A stretch of DNA of 60,287 nt, taken from the IMG/VR virus record IMGVR_UViG_3300025132_000036, positions 1 to 60,287 of that record; one strand, 5' to 3'. Below the pieces are notes generated by a model. The model was not told the origin of the DNA, did not search any database, and saw only the letters and a program-made list of their open reading frames with translations. Made by a program: the position numbers and the translations under genes. Positions 8,442 through 17,201 of this stretch are shown one piece after another. The stretch is from a virus. The stretch's first letter is position 1. Each line of letters starts with the position of its first letter.

Positions 8442-9350
8442 ATGAACCAAAGCCTTGAAGAAATTTTCAACGTGAGCGCAGCCACCGGTCCTTTCGGTAA
8501 GGGCGACGCCGTGCTCGAGCAGACCCTCCGCGACTTCATTCAACTCCAGTCCACGACCCTCTCGGTCGGTACGAAGGTTGTCGGTGTCCGCACCGTTCCG
8601 TGGCTCGCTTTCACGTGGTACACGGGCGTGCAGGGTAGTTTCACCTACCCCTTGGACGACAACGCCGTGGTGGACCCAACGAAGGTCGGCACCGCGAACT
8701 ACTCGGTCGAACTGGCCAAGGGTCAGGGTCGCTGCACCTTCCTCGACTCCACGCTCCTCCGTGGCGAGTCGTGGGACAACATGAGCCGTCAGCAATTGGG
8801 CATCACCCAAGCGCGTGCTGACCTCATTGATAACCACATTCTGACGACCCTGAAGGCCGGTGCAGGCCAGTCCCAAGCGGCTACCGCCGTGTGGGGTACC
8901 GGCTCCGCTGACGAAGAGCAAGATATCTTGGACTCGATGGACAAGATTTTCGAGAACGCCCGTGTCTCCGGCAACGAGCGCCTCGCTCTCATCCTCCCGG
9001 CCACCTGCCGCGCTCAGATGCTCAACACCCGCCTGTACACCAACGTGCTTCAGTCCCTCACCGAGCGCCTGAACACGATGATGGCTCTCGACGTGTACTT
9101 CACCCGTGACCACGGCTCGACCGGCGCTCTCGGCAACGACGCTCTGCTCCTCATCCCCGGTGCAGAAACGGCCGAGTTCTTCCAGTACAACGGTCCCGGC
9201 TACCAAGAGACCGAACTGACCCGCATCCCCGGTGTCGGCTTCGACTGGCTCTTGTCCTCCTACATGGGCAGCGTGGTTCACGAGCACCAAGACGGTGCTT
9301 CGAGCGGGACGAATAACCGTATCGTCAAGATTACGGGCGTCATCTCCTGA
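8442..9350 (+). CDS. Major capsid protein, HK97 fold
   Basis: A 302-residue shell protein. Support comes from its position after protease/scaffold and decoration genes, and from the family pattern. There is an N-terminal helix, an E-loop region, a long central helix with DLIDNHILTTLK, the segment DEEQDILDSMDKIFENA, ALILPATCRAQMLN, a P-domain-like strand set, and a C-terminal VGFDWLLSSYMGSVVHEHQD. Codon use is strongly C-ending, as in highly expressed genes. The ATG is chosen for its 6-nt distance from GGACGTGA. The stop touches the next start (TGATGG). Confidence 0.9.
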   Translation: MNQSLEEIFNVSAATGPFGKGDAVLEQTLRDFIQLQSTTLSVGTKVVGVRTVPWLAFTWYTGVQGSFTYPLDDNAVVDPTKVGTANYSVELAKGQGRCTFLDSTLLRGESWDNMSRQQLGITQARADLIDNHILTTLKAGAGQSQAATAVWGTGSADEEQDILDSMDKIFENARVSGNERLALILPATCRAQMLNTRLYTNVLQSLTERLNTMMALDVYFTRDHGSTGALGNDALLLIPGAETAEFFQYNGPGYQETELTRIPGVGFDWLLSSYMGSVVHEHQDGASSGTNNRIVKITGVIS

Positions 9351-9694
9351 TGGTGATTCACCTGACGGAAAAGTCTGACCTCATCAAAACGCTCAAGGAC
9401 CGGGGCATCCCGGTACCCGCGAAGGCCACCGTAGCCGTGCTACGCCACCGTGCAAAGCATTGGCGGTCCGGTCAGGGCTACCTGCTTAGGCTTGCCCTGC
9501 CGACCTCACGTCGCCCCGGTTCACCGGCCGAACTCCTTGAGTCGTTCGACACGATTTACTGGGTACCTGATAGCCGCATGGCTCACCTGATTGCAGAAAC
9601 AAACTTGGTCTTCATCATGGGTCGTGCATTCGACGTGCCTGAACACGCCGTGGTGATTGACGTACCCGAAGACTTCGATGAGAGGTGGGGATGA
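9350..9694 (+). CDS. Head protein of unknown role, 114 aa
   Basis: A 114-residue protein that starts at the last base of the capsid gene. The N-terminal half (LIKTLKDRGIPVPAKATVAVLRHRAKHW) looks like a SAP or HeH-type helix-extended-helix motif, a fold found in DNA- or capsid-associated phage proteins. The C-terminal half is mixed alpha/beta. A connector or head-associated role is inferred from its place between the capsid gene and an adaptor-like gene. Confidence 0.6.
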   Translation: MVIHLTEKSDLIKTLKDRGIPVPAKATVAVLRHRAKHWRSGQGYLLRLALPTSRRPGSPAELLESFDTIYWVPDSRMAHLIAETNLVFIMGRAFDVPEHAVVIDVPEDFDERWG

Positions 9695-10089
9695 TGGCGG
9701 TCACCACGGACAACATTCGTGACCTGCTGAACCGACCTCGTGGTCTGAATGATGCGACCATCACCGAACTTATCACGCTCCGCGAGGCGGAAGTGAACAA
9801 GGTTGCCCGTAAGGCAGACAAGTACGGTGTTAGCAGCAGCAACGCACCCGACACCACCCTCAAAGAGTCAGCGACTAAGATGCTCGTAGCACTTGACTGT
9901 CTGACCATTCTGATTGATACAGTCCCGGCGTACTATAGCGAAAGTGAGCGTAGTGTGTACGACCGTCGGTACCAAGAACAAGCAAAGGCATTTGAGAAGC
10001 GTGCCGAGGAGTTCTTGGCGCTGATTGCTGAACCCAACGCCGCTGCCTTCGCCACAGGCAAAACAACGACGCGGCTGACGGGTGCTTGA
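9691..10089 (+). CDS. Head-tail adaptor-like protein, 132 aa
   Basis: A 132-residue, mainly helical protein whose layout (TTDNIRDLLNRPRGLNDATITELI, then long helices with KESATKMLVALDCLTILIDTVPAYYSE) resembles head-tail connector and adaptor proteins that cap the portal. ATG codons occur at the stated position and one codon later; GAGGTG lies upstream of both, and the previous stop overlaps as ATGA. The assignment rests on fold pattern and order. Confidence 0.6.
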   Translation: MMAVTTDNIRDLLNRPRGLNDATITELITLREAEVNKVARKADKYGVSSSNAPDTTLKESATKMLVALDCLTILIDTVPAYYSESERSVYDRRYQEQAKAFEKRAEEFLALIAEPNAAAFATGKTTTRLTGA

Positions 10090-10090
10090 T

Positions 10091-12520
10091 ATGGCGAACA
10101 GGTACTGGATTGCTAACGGCGCTGAGACCAGCGCCTCTATTGCCGCAAACTGGGCCGATAACGAAGACGGTAGCGGTAGCAATACTGTACCCGTCAACGG
10201 CGATACCGTCCACTTCGGTAAGCAAACCACAGATACCGCAGGCTTCGGCAGGGCACCCTGCAATTGGAACCTTGCTATCTCGCTGACGGCAATGAACGTC
10301 CACGAACCTTACACGTACGAGACCACAATCACCGCCACCACTATTGCATTCACCGCACCTTCGACCATCACCATCACAGGCGAAGGGTTCGAGGGCTTCT
10401 TGCCGGGGATGCAGATTACAGTCAGCGGTGCGACCGAAGCAGCAAACAATCAGTCATTCGATATCAACACCGTGGATGACGGGCGTATCGTGGTCACACA
10501 GTCAAGCATCGTCACCGAGGCTGCGGGCGACACCGTGACCGTCACAAACAACCTGTACGTGAACGTGACCGCCAGTTTCACCACCGCGCTCCTGTCGCTC
10601 AACGGCACGCTCAAGAACGCCTCGGGCTCGTCAGTCACCATTTCGCTTGAGGGGAACTATGACTCCGACGCAAATCAACGCTACGTTCTCAATGGCGATA
10701 ACGCGCAATTGCTCAACGCAAACAACATCGTGTACGACATAGACGCTTCGGCCAACGGTGGCTCGGCCTTCACGTACCTTGACGACGGCCCACACGGCAT
10801 TCTCAAGTCCACGGTGTCCACCAATCGCATTTCACCCCAGTTCAAGGAGCCGACAAGCACGGTGCATGGTGCCTGCACCATCCAGTCCCTTGACTTTCAC
10901 GCAGGTAAGATTGTGCCCGATACGTCAGGCATCAGCCCTCGCAATGACTTCAGCCGTAAGTTTGTGGTGACCGACGCCACGGCGATTGATTACGATAGCG
11001 ACGAGTTCGACGCCGGCCTGTCCACATGGGAGTTCCGCGTGACCTCTGGTTCAGGGTGGGAGTTTCCAGTCACCGGCTCCTCAAACTTCGGGGCCGGGAA
11101 CTTTAACCCCAAGTGGTACGACGTTATCATCGGTACACCCACTACCGCCGGTTGGAAGACTACGCTGCCGGTGAACACTACCCTGTCCGTGAACTCAATC
11201 ACAGTCAACGCTGATGCAGTTCTCGAAGGCACGTCTGCTACGTATGCCCCACCCACCATTGTGACTAAGGCCCCGCCCAAGATAGCAGGCGCTTGGAACT
11301 TCGTGGGTGTTGGTCAAAACGTGTTCGTCAGCGACAGGGACCTTGCGTTCTCTGTGACTCCGGCCCATGGCGAAGCAGCAAGTGTACAGGTAGCCAAGGG
11401 CAACGGTCACTTCGACAGTCGCACCCTGACCGCCGGTAGCAACATGACCATCACAGACAACGGTACGACCATCACCTTTGCATCCTCCGGTGGCGGCGGT
11501 GGTGGAACTGTTGATGTGGTGTCTAACGTAGCCACAAACACCATCCTTGGGCGCAACGATGCGGGTAGTGGGGATAGCGAAGAACTCACGCCTGCCGAAG
11601 TTCGCACCATGCTCAATGTCGAAGATGGTGCAGATGTGACGGATGCAACCAATGTGACCGCCGCAGGTGCGCTGATGGACTCCGAGGTGACGAACCTCGC
11701 ACAAGTCAAGGCATTCAATTCAGCCGACTACGCTACGGCGGCTCAGGGAGCCAAGGCAGACTCGGCCCTGCAAGCGGAAGCCGATACCCTCGATACCGTG
11801 GCCAATCGTGGAGCAACCACAGGAGCGGCGTTGACCGCAGCCGGATTCATCATGCCGGGTGGGACAAGCGCACAGAAACTCACGGCGGACGGAGGGTTTG
11901 ATGCGACCGTCTATATCCCCACCGGACAGTACGAAGCAGGCACAACACCTATCTCGGCTAAGGGCTTCATTGATACAGGCACAGACACGTCGTGGATTGC
12001 TCAGTCGTCCGGTTCTCGCGCCATCCCCGCAGCAAACGGCACAGGGTCAAGCCAAGTCTTCAGCCAATCAACCACGACTGTTGTGACGGCTTGGAACCAA
12101 GACCTTGTGACTGAGCAGGGCCTCACGTATTCGAGCGGCATTTGGGAGATTGTGACGACAGGCGTGTATGAGATTTATGGGAAGTTTGGTTTCCTTGACG
12201 GTGACGCATCAGGCAGCAACACGTTGGGCAACCCATCGTCGTCCTCGTTCATTCAGTCCATTGCGCACATCGTCTATACCTCAGACGGCTCCACACCGGG
12301 AGCAAGCGACATTTTGGTGCGTGGCCCTATCCTCTTGTTCACCAACGGCACAGGCTTGTCTGCTAAGGGGCCTGATGTGCGAACCGTGCGGCGATTCGAC
12401 GCAGGCGACAAGGTTGGCTTTGCCGTGTTCAACAGGCTTCAGTCCAACCAATCAACGTCGAAGAAGTACAGGCTTCGTTCCGGGTACTATAACGAATGCT
12501 CAATCAGGAGGATTGGATGA
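10091..12520 (+). CDS. Fibre-like virion protein with C-terminal jelly-roll
   Basis: An 809-residue protein rich in Thr, Ser, Asn and Gly. The first 460 residues look like repeated beta-sandwich modules. A polyglycine linker at about 466-472 leads to a stretch typical of phage fibres (GRNDAGSGDSEELTPAEVRTML, EDGADVTDATNVTAAGALM, ADYATAAQGAKADSAL). The last 150 residues resemble a C1q/TNF-type trimeric head domain (GIWEIVTTGVYEIYGKFGF, RFDAGDKVGFAVFN). It probably binds the host surface. Its place among head and connector genes, far from the tail-tip gene, is unusual and suggests a head fibre or collar fibre. Confidence 0.75.
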   Translation: MANRYWIANGAETSASIAANWADNEDGSGSNTVPVNGDTVHFGKQTTDTAGFGRAPCNWNLAISLTAMNVHEPYTYETTITATTIAFTAPSTITITGEGFEGFLPGMQITVSGATEAANNQSFDINTVDDGRIVVTQSSIVTEAAGDTVTVTNNLYVNVTASFTTALLSLNGTLKNASGSSVTISLEGNYDSDANQRYVLNGDNAQLLNANNIVYDIDASANGGSAFTYLDDGPHGILKSTVSTNRISPQFKEPTSTVHGACTIQSLDFHAGKIVPDTSGISPRNDFSRKFVVTDATAIDYDSDEFDAGLSTWEFRVTSGSGWEFPVTGSSNFGAGNFNPKWYDVIIGTPTTAGWKTTLPVNTTLSVNSITVNADAVLEGTSATYAPPTIVTKAPPKIAGAWNFVGVGQNVFVSDRDLAFSVTPAHGEAASVQVAKGNGHFDSRTLTAGSNMTITDNGTTITFASSGGGGGGTVDVVSNVATNTILGRNDAGSGDSEELTPAEVRTMLNVEDGADVTDATNVTAAGALMDSEVTNLAQVKAFNSADYATAAQGAKADSALQAEADTLDTVANRGATTGAALTAAGFIMPGGTSAQKLTADGGFDATVYIPTGQYEAGTTPISAKGFIDTGTDTSWIAQSSGSRAIPAANGTGSSQVFSQSTTTVVTAWNQDLVTEQGLTYSSGIWEIVTTGVYEIYGKFGFLDGDASGSNTLGNPSSSSFIQSIAHIVYTSDGSTPGASDILVRGPILLFTNGTGLSAKGPDVRTVRRFDAGDKVGFAVFNRLQSNQSTSKKYRLRSGYYNECSIRRIG

Positions 12521-12699
12521 TGGCTGACTGTGCTTCCGTGCTGCATTCCCGCTACCCCGCGTTGCTCGATGCCGAAATGTCGCCGTTCTTTGATGACGGA
12601 GATGGCGTCATCTATTACGCCCCTGCCCATTGGCCTCTCGACGTTGCCGCTCCCACGGTGGAGCAGGTCAACGCTTGGATTCTTGAGGACGGTGATTGA
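12517..12699 (+). CDS. Small protein after the fibre gene, 60 aa
   Basis: A 60-residue acidic protein. The start is set by GGAGG five bases upstream, and ATGA overlap with the fibre stop ties its translation to the fibre. The C-terminal pattern (YYAPAHWPLDVAAPTVEQVNAW) is like small proteins that follow tail-fibre genes in phages and help fibre folding. That role is inference from order. Confidence 0.55.
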   Translation: MMADCASVLHSRYPALLDAEMSPFFDDGDGVIYYAPAHWPLDVAAPTVEQVNAWILEDGD

Positions 12700-12810
12700 T
12701 TGCGCGACCCTTGGCTTGACCTGTACGTGACTGAAGTCTTGAACATGCAGCAGCACCGAAACGGCATTCAAATCAGGCTCAGGGATTTTTTCAAGGGGTG
12801 GTTCAAGTGA
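12700..12810 (+). CDS. Possible 36-aa protein with TTG start
   Basis: A 36-residue reading frame starting at TTG directly after the previous stop and ending inside the next gene's GTG (GTGA overlap). GGTGAT lies just upstream. The translation is amphipathic and basic at the C-terminus. The neat coupling at both ends is the main support; it may be chance. Confidence 0.35.
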   Translation: MRDPWLDLYVTEVLNMQQHRNGIQIRLRDFFKGWFK

Positions 12811-12971
12811 GGTTCGGCAAGGTAGTGTATCAGCCGCCCGAGAGGGCCTACGTCAATGTGAACATTGAAGAAACACCACATGGCTATGCGATTTACCGGG
12901 TAGGTGAAGACCGACCGTTCACGTTCATTCCGGCATCAAGCGTTCGCAGTATCGAGTACAAGGAGGACTAA
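12807..12971 (+). CDS. Hypothetical 54-aa protein, GTG start
   Basis: A 54-residue protein with a beta-rich pattern (YVNVNIEETPHGYAIYRVGEDRPFTFIP). The GTG start overlaps the previous frame's stop. GGAGG at its end serves as ribosome site for the next gene. The function is unknown; it lies in a run of small genes between fibre and neck genes. Confidence 0.5.
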   Translation: MRFGKVVYQPPERAYVNVNIEETPHGYAIYRVGEDRPFTFIPASSVRSIEYKED

Positions 12972-12973
12972 AC

Positions 12974-13156
12974 ATGCAATACGAACTCATCCCCATTTAC
13001 CTACTCGCTGCCGCCTTCGTTGCTGAAAAGGCTCTCGTCCTGTACCGTCGCGTCATGGCCGATGGAAAGGTGACCTTGGATGAGGTCATGGAAATCGTTG
13101 ATGAAGCAGAAGCAACCGTCGAGGCCGTCAAGGAGATGGTCGAAGATGGAGAATGA
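12974..13156 (+). CDS. Membrane microprotein with acidic tail, 60 aa
   Basis: A 60-residue protein with one N-terminal hydrophobic helix (IPIYLLAAAFVAEKALVLY) followed by a strongly acidic helical tail. It is preceded by AAGGAGG and overlaps the next gene. The next gene encodes a coiled-coil/membrane protein, so the pair may form a holin-type or membrane complex. No sequence match recognised. Confidence 0.6.
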   Translation: MQYELIPIYLLAAAFVAEKALVLYRRVMADGKVTLDEVMEIVDEAEATVEAVKEMVEDGE

Positions 13157-13397
13157 TGTGGACCCTGTTCTCGTCCACCGCGTCGAAACGCTTGAGCGTC
13201 GAGCGGACCGACACGGTGAGATGCTCGATAACCTGACGAACGCCGTAGGGCAAATCAACGTCAAGCACGAGCGTCTTCAAACCACCCTCAACGATGTGCA
13301 GCGCATCATGCGCGAAAATCAATCAACGCTCATCAAGTGGTTGGTCGGTATTGTGAGCGCGTCATTCACCGGAACGCTGATTGTCGGGGGTGTCTGA
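13146..13397 (+). CDS. XhlA-like coiled-coil membrane protein, 83 aa
   Basis: An 83-residue protein: a charged N-terminal coiled coil (about residues 10-58, heptads in RVETLERRADRHGEMLDNL) and one C-terminal membrane span (LIKWLVGIVSASFTGTLIVGGV). This is the layout of phage XhlA/hemolysin-type accessory lysis proteins. The start is set by GGAGATGG upstream and overlaps the previous gene. A lysis or virion-membrane role is inferred. Confidence 0.6.
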   Translation: MENDVDPVLVHRVETLERRADRHGEMLDNLTNAVGQINVKHERLQTTLNDVQRIMRENQSTLIKWLVGIVSASFTGTLIVGGV

Positions 13398-13739
13398 ATG
13401 GCGTACTGCACCGCTTCTGATGTTGCTATCCGCCTCGGTCTCGACACAGGCCAACAGGACAGGGCTGCGTCCCGCCTGACTTCCGTTATCGCAAGGGCCG
13501 ACGTGTTCATTGATGAATGCTTCCGTGAGTACGGTCGGGCCAAACCATCTGCCTCTATTGGCGGTGGCTCATATAACACCACCCTGCGGGAAATCGCTGC
13601 CGACTTGGCGGCTTCGATTTACCTTGAGGACGAGTCGGTCTTCCACCAGTCTGGCTCTGACCCAGTTCGGAGCAACGTCCTTCGCGCCCGCGTTCACCAA
13701 GAACTGACCCGCATCGCACACGCAGGTCTGCCGGCGTGA
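13398..13739 (+). CDS. Head-tail connector, gp6-like
   Basis: A 113-residue helical protein. The N-terminal YCTASDVAIRLGL, followed by helices with RADVFIDECFREYG and a C-terminal REIAADLAASIYLEDESVF, matches the DUF1320/gp6-type connector pattern in which small helical proteins bind the portal ring. The gene order (connector, then tail-completion, then tail tube) supports this. Confidence 0.65.
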   Translation: MAYCTASDVAIRLGLDTGQQDRAASRLTSVIARADVFIDECFREYGRAKPSASIGGGSYNTTLREIAADLAASIYLEDESVFHQSGSDPVRSNVLRARVHQELTRIAHAGLPA

Positions 13740-13748
13740 GGTGTTCAG

Positions 13749-14309
13749 ATGGTTGATGCGTACTCCACAAAAACCGGAATGTCCTTCGGTGTTAAGTGGG
13801 ACTGGCGAGAAGCCGACCGGGCTATCGCAACCATGGACGCTACCGCGTCCGAGGTTATGGCTGAGGCCATCAAGGACGCCATGATGGAGGAGATGAGCAA
13901 CACGCAGCGGTACATCAAAGACTCCGTGCCTGTACGTCAACGCTACATGGGGTTCAAGACCGCGAACTCGTTGATTGTGGAAGAAGGTAAGACTACCGAA
14001 GGTATGGCTGAGGTCCGCTTTGGTTCTGACCCGATTGACTCCGGCGGTGTTGAGGGTTCTCGTGGCGGCAAGATTGCGGCGATGTTGCAGGGCGGAGTAG
14101 CGCCGTTTGCCTACCCGTTCACATTCAAGACGATTAAGAACAGTCCGGGTTGGGGCACAATTGGCGGCGGCTTCATCAACGCTAAGACCGGAGACAACAT
14201 GGTTCACCCCGGCTTTGCGAGCATTGGGTGGCTTGACTTTGCTGCTGACGCGGTGCAACAGAACTTGCTTGAGACCCTCGAGATGCGACTTCAGGAGGCG
14301 TGGGGATGA
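13749..14309 (+). CDS. Tail-completion/neck protein, gp10-like
   Basis: A 186-residue protein. The N-terminal helices (ADRAIATMDATASEVMAEAIKDAMM) followed by a mixed region with HPGFASIGWLDFAADAVQQ resemble HK97 gp10-type neck proteins, which often carry the motif H-P-G-x near the end. GAGGTG precedes the ATG. It probably joins the connector to the tail. Confidence 0.6.
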   Translation: MVDAYSTKTGMSFGVKWDWREADRAIATMDATASEVMAEAIKDAMMEEMSNTQRYIKDSVPVRQRYMGFKTANSLIVEEGKTTEGMAEVRFGSDPIDSGGVEGSRGGKIAAMLQGGVAPFAYPFTFKTIKNSPGWGTIGGGFINAKTGDNMVHPGFASIGWLDFAADAVQQNLLETLEMRLQEAWG

Positions 14310-15370
14310 CGATTTCAACCATCAACCAGTACTGGACCAGTCGAATGAACGGCGAGGACCCTACCGCTATCACGGGCCAAAGCAACACACCGTTCGTGGC
14401 TTCGGGTGCCGGCGGCTCTATCGTCGGTGGTGAGTACGTTATCACCAACCAAACCTTCAGCATTTCACCAAGCATCACAGACGCAACCATTGTGGCCTGT
14501 TTCGCCTACACGGCTGCGCCGGACAACGGCGAAGTGCTCATGGCTTTGGACACCGGTACTCACCGCGTCGAGGTTCAAGCAACCGGCGATTCACAGACGC
14601 TCAAGATTGTGGGCACAAGCACCGTCACTACACGCAACCTTGACCTTGCGAAAGCAGATACGTTCGACCCCGTGCCGCTCATCGCTCGTTTGACGCTTGA
14701 CTCCTCCGGCAAGGCTCGCCTGTATCTGCGTGAGCAGGTGACCGACGGACTGGGCGCAAACTCGTACTATGAGGTCACAGGCTCTTCGAGTACATCTGAG
14801 TCCATCAAGTGGGGCAACACCACCGGTACGGTCAAGTGGGCTAACGTGTTCGTGTCCACGTTCGGTGCGTTCAGCCCGGACGAGATGGCCACGTCCCCAT
14901 TCGTGACCGACACGTTGATTCGCATGGGCCTCGGTATCGTGCAGACGCTCAAGGACTCCAAGCGGTTCTATCTGAAGAACTTCGTCAGCGACTCGTCCAT
15001 CGTGTACGGGTACGACATTTCGTCACAGATGATTTCCCGCATCCCACCGCCCTCCATCCACGTCCTCTTGACCAAGACGGACTCGCCCACATTCACCGCC
15101 CTTGGGGGTACTAAGGTGGACCAGATGTTCACCGTGACCATGTTCATCACCACGCGCGGTACGGACTACGAGGAGGCGTACAGGACCGGTGCGTCTATCC
15201 TCGGTGACTCATTCGATGAACTGTACACCACAACCGGACTGAAGGGCAACACCGACAGTCTCATTGACTTCACGGTGAACTTCGACACGAAGCGCGACGA
15301 CGACGAGGTGGTGTGTGTCCACAGGCTCGAGATGACCTACATGCGCCGCACCAATATGCACCACCGTTAA
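14306..15370 (+). CDS. Tail terminator with N-terminal lectin-like domain
   Basis: A 354-residue protein, much longer than a usual tail terminator (about 130-200). Residues about 30-200 look like a LamG/concanavalin-type beta-sandwich (DATIVACFAYTAAPDNGEVLMALDTGTHRVEVQ). Residues about 200-354 look like the terminator itself (TDTLIRMGLGIVQTLKDS, PSIHVLLTKTD, RGTDYEEAYRTGASILGDSFDELY). The ATG is preferred over an upstream GTG because GGAGG lies 8 nt before it. The fusion is inferred; it could place a binding domain at the neck. Confidence 0.6.
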   Translation: MTISTINQYWTSRMNGEDPTAITGQSNTPFVASGAGGSIVGGEYVITNQTFSISPSITDATIVACFAYTAAPDNGEVLMALDTGTHRVEVQATGDSQTLKIVGTSTVTTRNLDLAKADTFDPVPLIARLTLDSSGKARLYLREQVTDGLGANSYYEVTGSSSTSESIKWGNTTGTVKWANVFVSTFGAFSPDEMATSPFVTDTLIRMGLGIVQTLKDSKRFYLKNFVSDSSIVYGYDISSQMISRIPPPSIHVLLTKTDSPTFTALGGTKVDQMFTVTMFITTRGTDYEEAYRTGASILGDSFDELYTTTGLKGNTDSLIDFTVNFDTKRDDDEVVCVHRLEMTYMRRTNMHHR

Positions 15371-15421
15371 GTGAATGTTCAAATAACGGCTCATAGGTAG
15401 CAACCACTAAGGGTGACCTCC

Positions 15422-16453
15422 ATGCCTTCGTACTACGCATACCGCTACGTTTCGCTTCAGAACGAAAAGGCAACGTACGGCACCGCGTCCGGCACCGAGT
15501 ATTTCGGTGAAGTGGATGACGAGTCGTTCAGCAACACCTTCGACCTCCTGACCCGCTCCGACATGAGCCGCATGGGTTCTCACGATTCCGTCGCCGGCAC
15601 GATTCGAGGCGAGGGTGGCCTGAACCTCGTTCTTCAGAACGACCACTTTTGCGCCATGCTCATTGGTGCTGCGTATAACTCCTACACGCACGACTCGAGC
15701 GGCAACAAGCACACCTTTACCGAGTCCGTCACGGCCGGCAAGCACCTGCCCTCGTACCGCATCACGGTTGGTCGTGAGGACGAGCAGCACAACTACCCCG
15801 GCATGTGCCTGAGCCGCCTGTCCCTGTCCGCCAACGTCGGTGAGTACGTGATGCTCAGCGCCGACTTCGTGGGCAAGGGTGAAACGGCAGAAAGCACCCT
15901 CAACCATGCTCCATCCTTCGAGGGTGCAAGCACCACCGGTTTCCACTTCGCTGAGGCCGACGTGTTCTTCAACATCACCGGTTCTGACCCAAGCAACGCG
16001 GGTGCAAACGTCAAGTCCTTCTCCGTTGAGTTCAACCTCAACTTGGACACCGATAACTCCATGGCTCTCGGCTCCCAAGAGTACGTGGTTCAGCCCATGC
16101 CGCAGATGCGTGAGATTACCGGAACCATTGAGTTCGCCCTGCCCAAGACTGGTGCGGTTGGTGCAAACAACGAGCCGACGTACTCTTCGGTGAACACCGA
16201 CACCGACGCCGCCGTCATCTATGAAGGTACGAACTACGCCATCAAACTCGCCTTGGCTTCCGGCAGCGACACCCTCGACCTGTTCCTGTACAGGGTCGTG
16301 TGGGATGCACCGGTGATGAACGTCAGCGGCCGTGACTCCTCCACCATGAGCGTCGGATTCACCGCCCTCACCGACTCGACCACCAACGTCATGTCGAAGG
16401 TTGATATGGTGATGGCCGACGTGACTGACGCTGACTTGGACCTCTTCGACTGA
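15422..16453 (+). CDS. Major tail tube protein
   Basis: A 343-residue beta-rich protein placed between tail-completion and tail-chaperone genes. The pattern fits tail tubes: an N-terminal YEVDDES-like arm, alternating strands, and duplicated halves with GGLNLVLQNDHFCAMLIGAAYNS and a later EITGTIEFALPK. Two related halves suggest a trimeric tube of duplicated subunits. The ATG is used, since GGGTGA lies 5 nt upstream. Codon bias is strong, as for a structural protein made in quantity. Confidence 0.75.
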   Translation: MPSYYAYRYVSLQNEKATYGTASGTEYFGEVDDESFSNTFDLLTRSDMSRMGSHDSVAGTIRGEGGLNLVLQNDHFCAMLIGAAYNSYTHDSSGNKHTFTESVTAGKHLPSYRITVGREDEQHNYPGMCLSRLSLSANVGEYVMLSADFVGKGETAESTLNHAPSFEGASTTGFHFAEADVFFNITGSDPSNAGANVKSFSVEFNLNLDTDNSMALGSQEYVVQPMPQMREITGTIEFALPKTGAVGANNEPTYSSVNTDTDAAVIYEGTNYAIKLALASGSDTLDLFLYRVVWDAPVMNVSGRDSSTMSVGFTALTDSTTNVMSKVDMVMADVTDADLDLFD

Positions 16454-16464
16454 GGTGATTAGGA

Positions 16465-16647
16465 ATGCCGGTCAACCCCTCCAACCTCGGAACGGCTCGC
16501 GTCGTTACCACCATGGACGACATGCACACCGACGTGAACACCGCGCTCGCCGGCATCTCGCAACTGTTGGAGATTTGGTCATGCACCCCCGTCCGCCAAA
16601 AGGACGGCAATGGCGTGACTGTGCTGATTGTGTACGAAACCCAGTAA
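16465..16647 (+). CDS. Hypothetical tail-region protein, 60 aa
   Basis: A 60-residue protein with a helical N-terminal half and a beta C-terminal half ending VLIVYETQ. It has a good ribosome site (GGTGATTAGGA) and lies between the tail tube and tail-chaperone genes. Function unknown; minor tail component inferred from order. Confidence 0.55.
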   Translation: MPVNPSNLGTARVVTTMDDMHTDVNTALAGISQLLEIWSCTPVRQKDGNGVTVLIVYETQ

Positions 16648-16657
16648 GGTGATTGAA

Positions 16658-16882
16658 ATGCGACGAACCCCTCCTGTCCGTGGCTCCGCTCTGAAAGCCC
16701 TCCGTGGCGTCAAGCCCGGTCGCCCTACCCCCTCCCCTGAACCGGAACCTGTTGAGGAACCGGTCATCGAGCCTGTGCCTGTTGAGGCACCGGTCGAAGT
16801 AAAGCCCAAGCCAAAGACGCGCAAGCGTAAGCCAAAGACAAAGAAGAGTGAGACCAATGCCGGTGATGAAGAAACAGTTTGA
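16658..16882 (+). CDS. Proline-rich basic protein, 74 aa
   Basis: A 74-residue low-complexity protein: a basic N-terminus, a Pro-Glu-Val repeat segment (PEPEPVEEPVIEPVPVEAP) and a Lys/Arg-rich tail (KPKPKTRKRKPKTKK). It overlaps the tail-chaperone start. Such sequences are unstructured and often bind nucleic acid or proteins. No family recognised. Confidence 0.6.
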   Translation: MRRTPPVRGSALKALRGVKPGRPTPSPEPEPVEEPVIEPVPVEAPVEVKPKPKTRKRKPKTKKSETNAGDEETV

Positions 16883-17201
16883 ACTGAACGGAAAAGAAGT
16901 GTGGGTGCGCCAAGCCTCGGGCATGGAGCGCCTTCAATTTGAGACCTTGCTTGCGAAGACGTTTCGCAAGTTCCGGCACTTCGGCGCTGACCAAGATGCG
17001 TGGACCGAAGACCAACAGGAAGAGTTCCTCGTGGCTCTCGAAGAAGCCGGCGGTGGGTTGGATGACCAAATCCGCCACCTCGTCCCCCCTTGCCTGCCCG
17101 ATGAACTGGATATCAACGACTTGGACGCTACCGAACTCATGTTGGTGTACAACTTCGTGAAGGGCGGCGACGAGGACGGCTCCGTCCCTTTGGCCTCCTG
17201 A
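16857..17201 (+). CDS. Tail assembly chaperone, G-type
   Basis: A 114-residue protein directly before the tape measure gene, the standard place of tail assembly chaperones that coat the tape measure during tail polymerisation. Its last codons contain the slippery heptamer CCCTTTG in the correct phase, five codons before the stop counting the stop codon. A fraction of ribosomes would shift -1 and read into the downstream frame. The start could also be three codons later; the first ATG after the overlapping GTG is used. Confidence 0.75.
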   Translation: MPVMKKQFELNGKEVWVRQASGMERLQFETLLAKTFRKFRHFGADQDAWTEDQQEEFLVALEEAGGGLDDQIRHLVPPCLPDELDINDLDATELMLVYNFVKGGDEDGSVPLAS

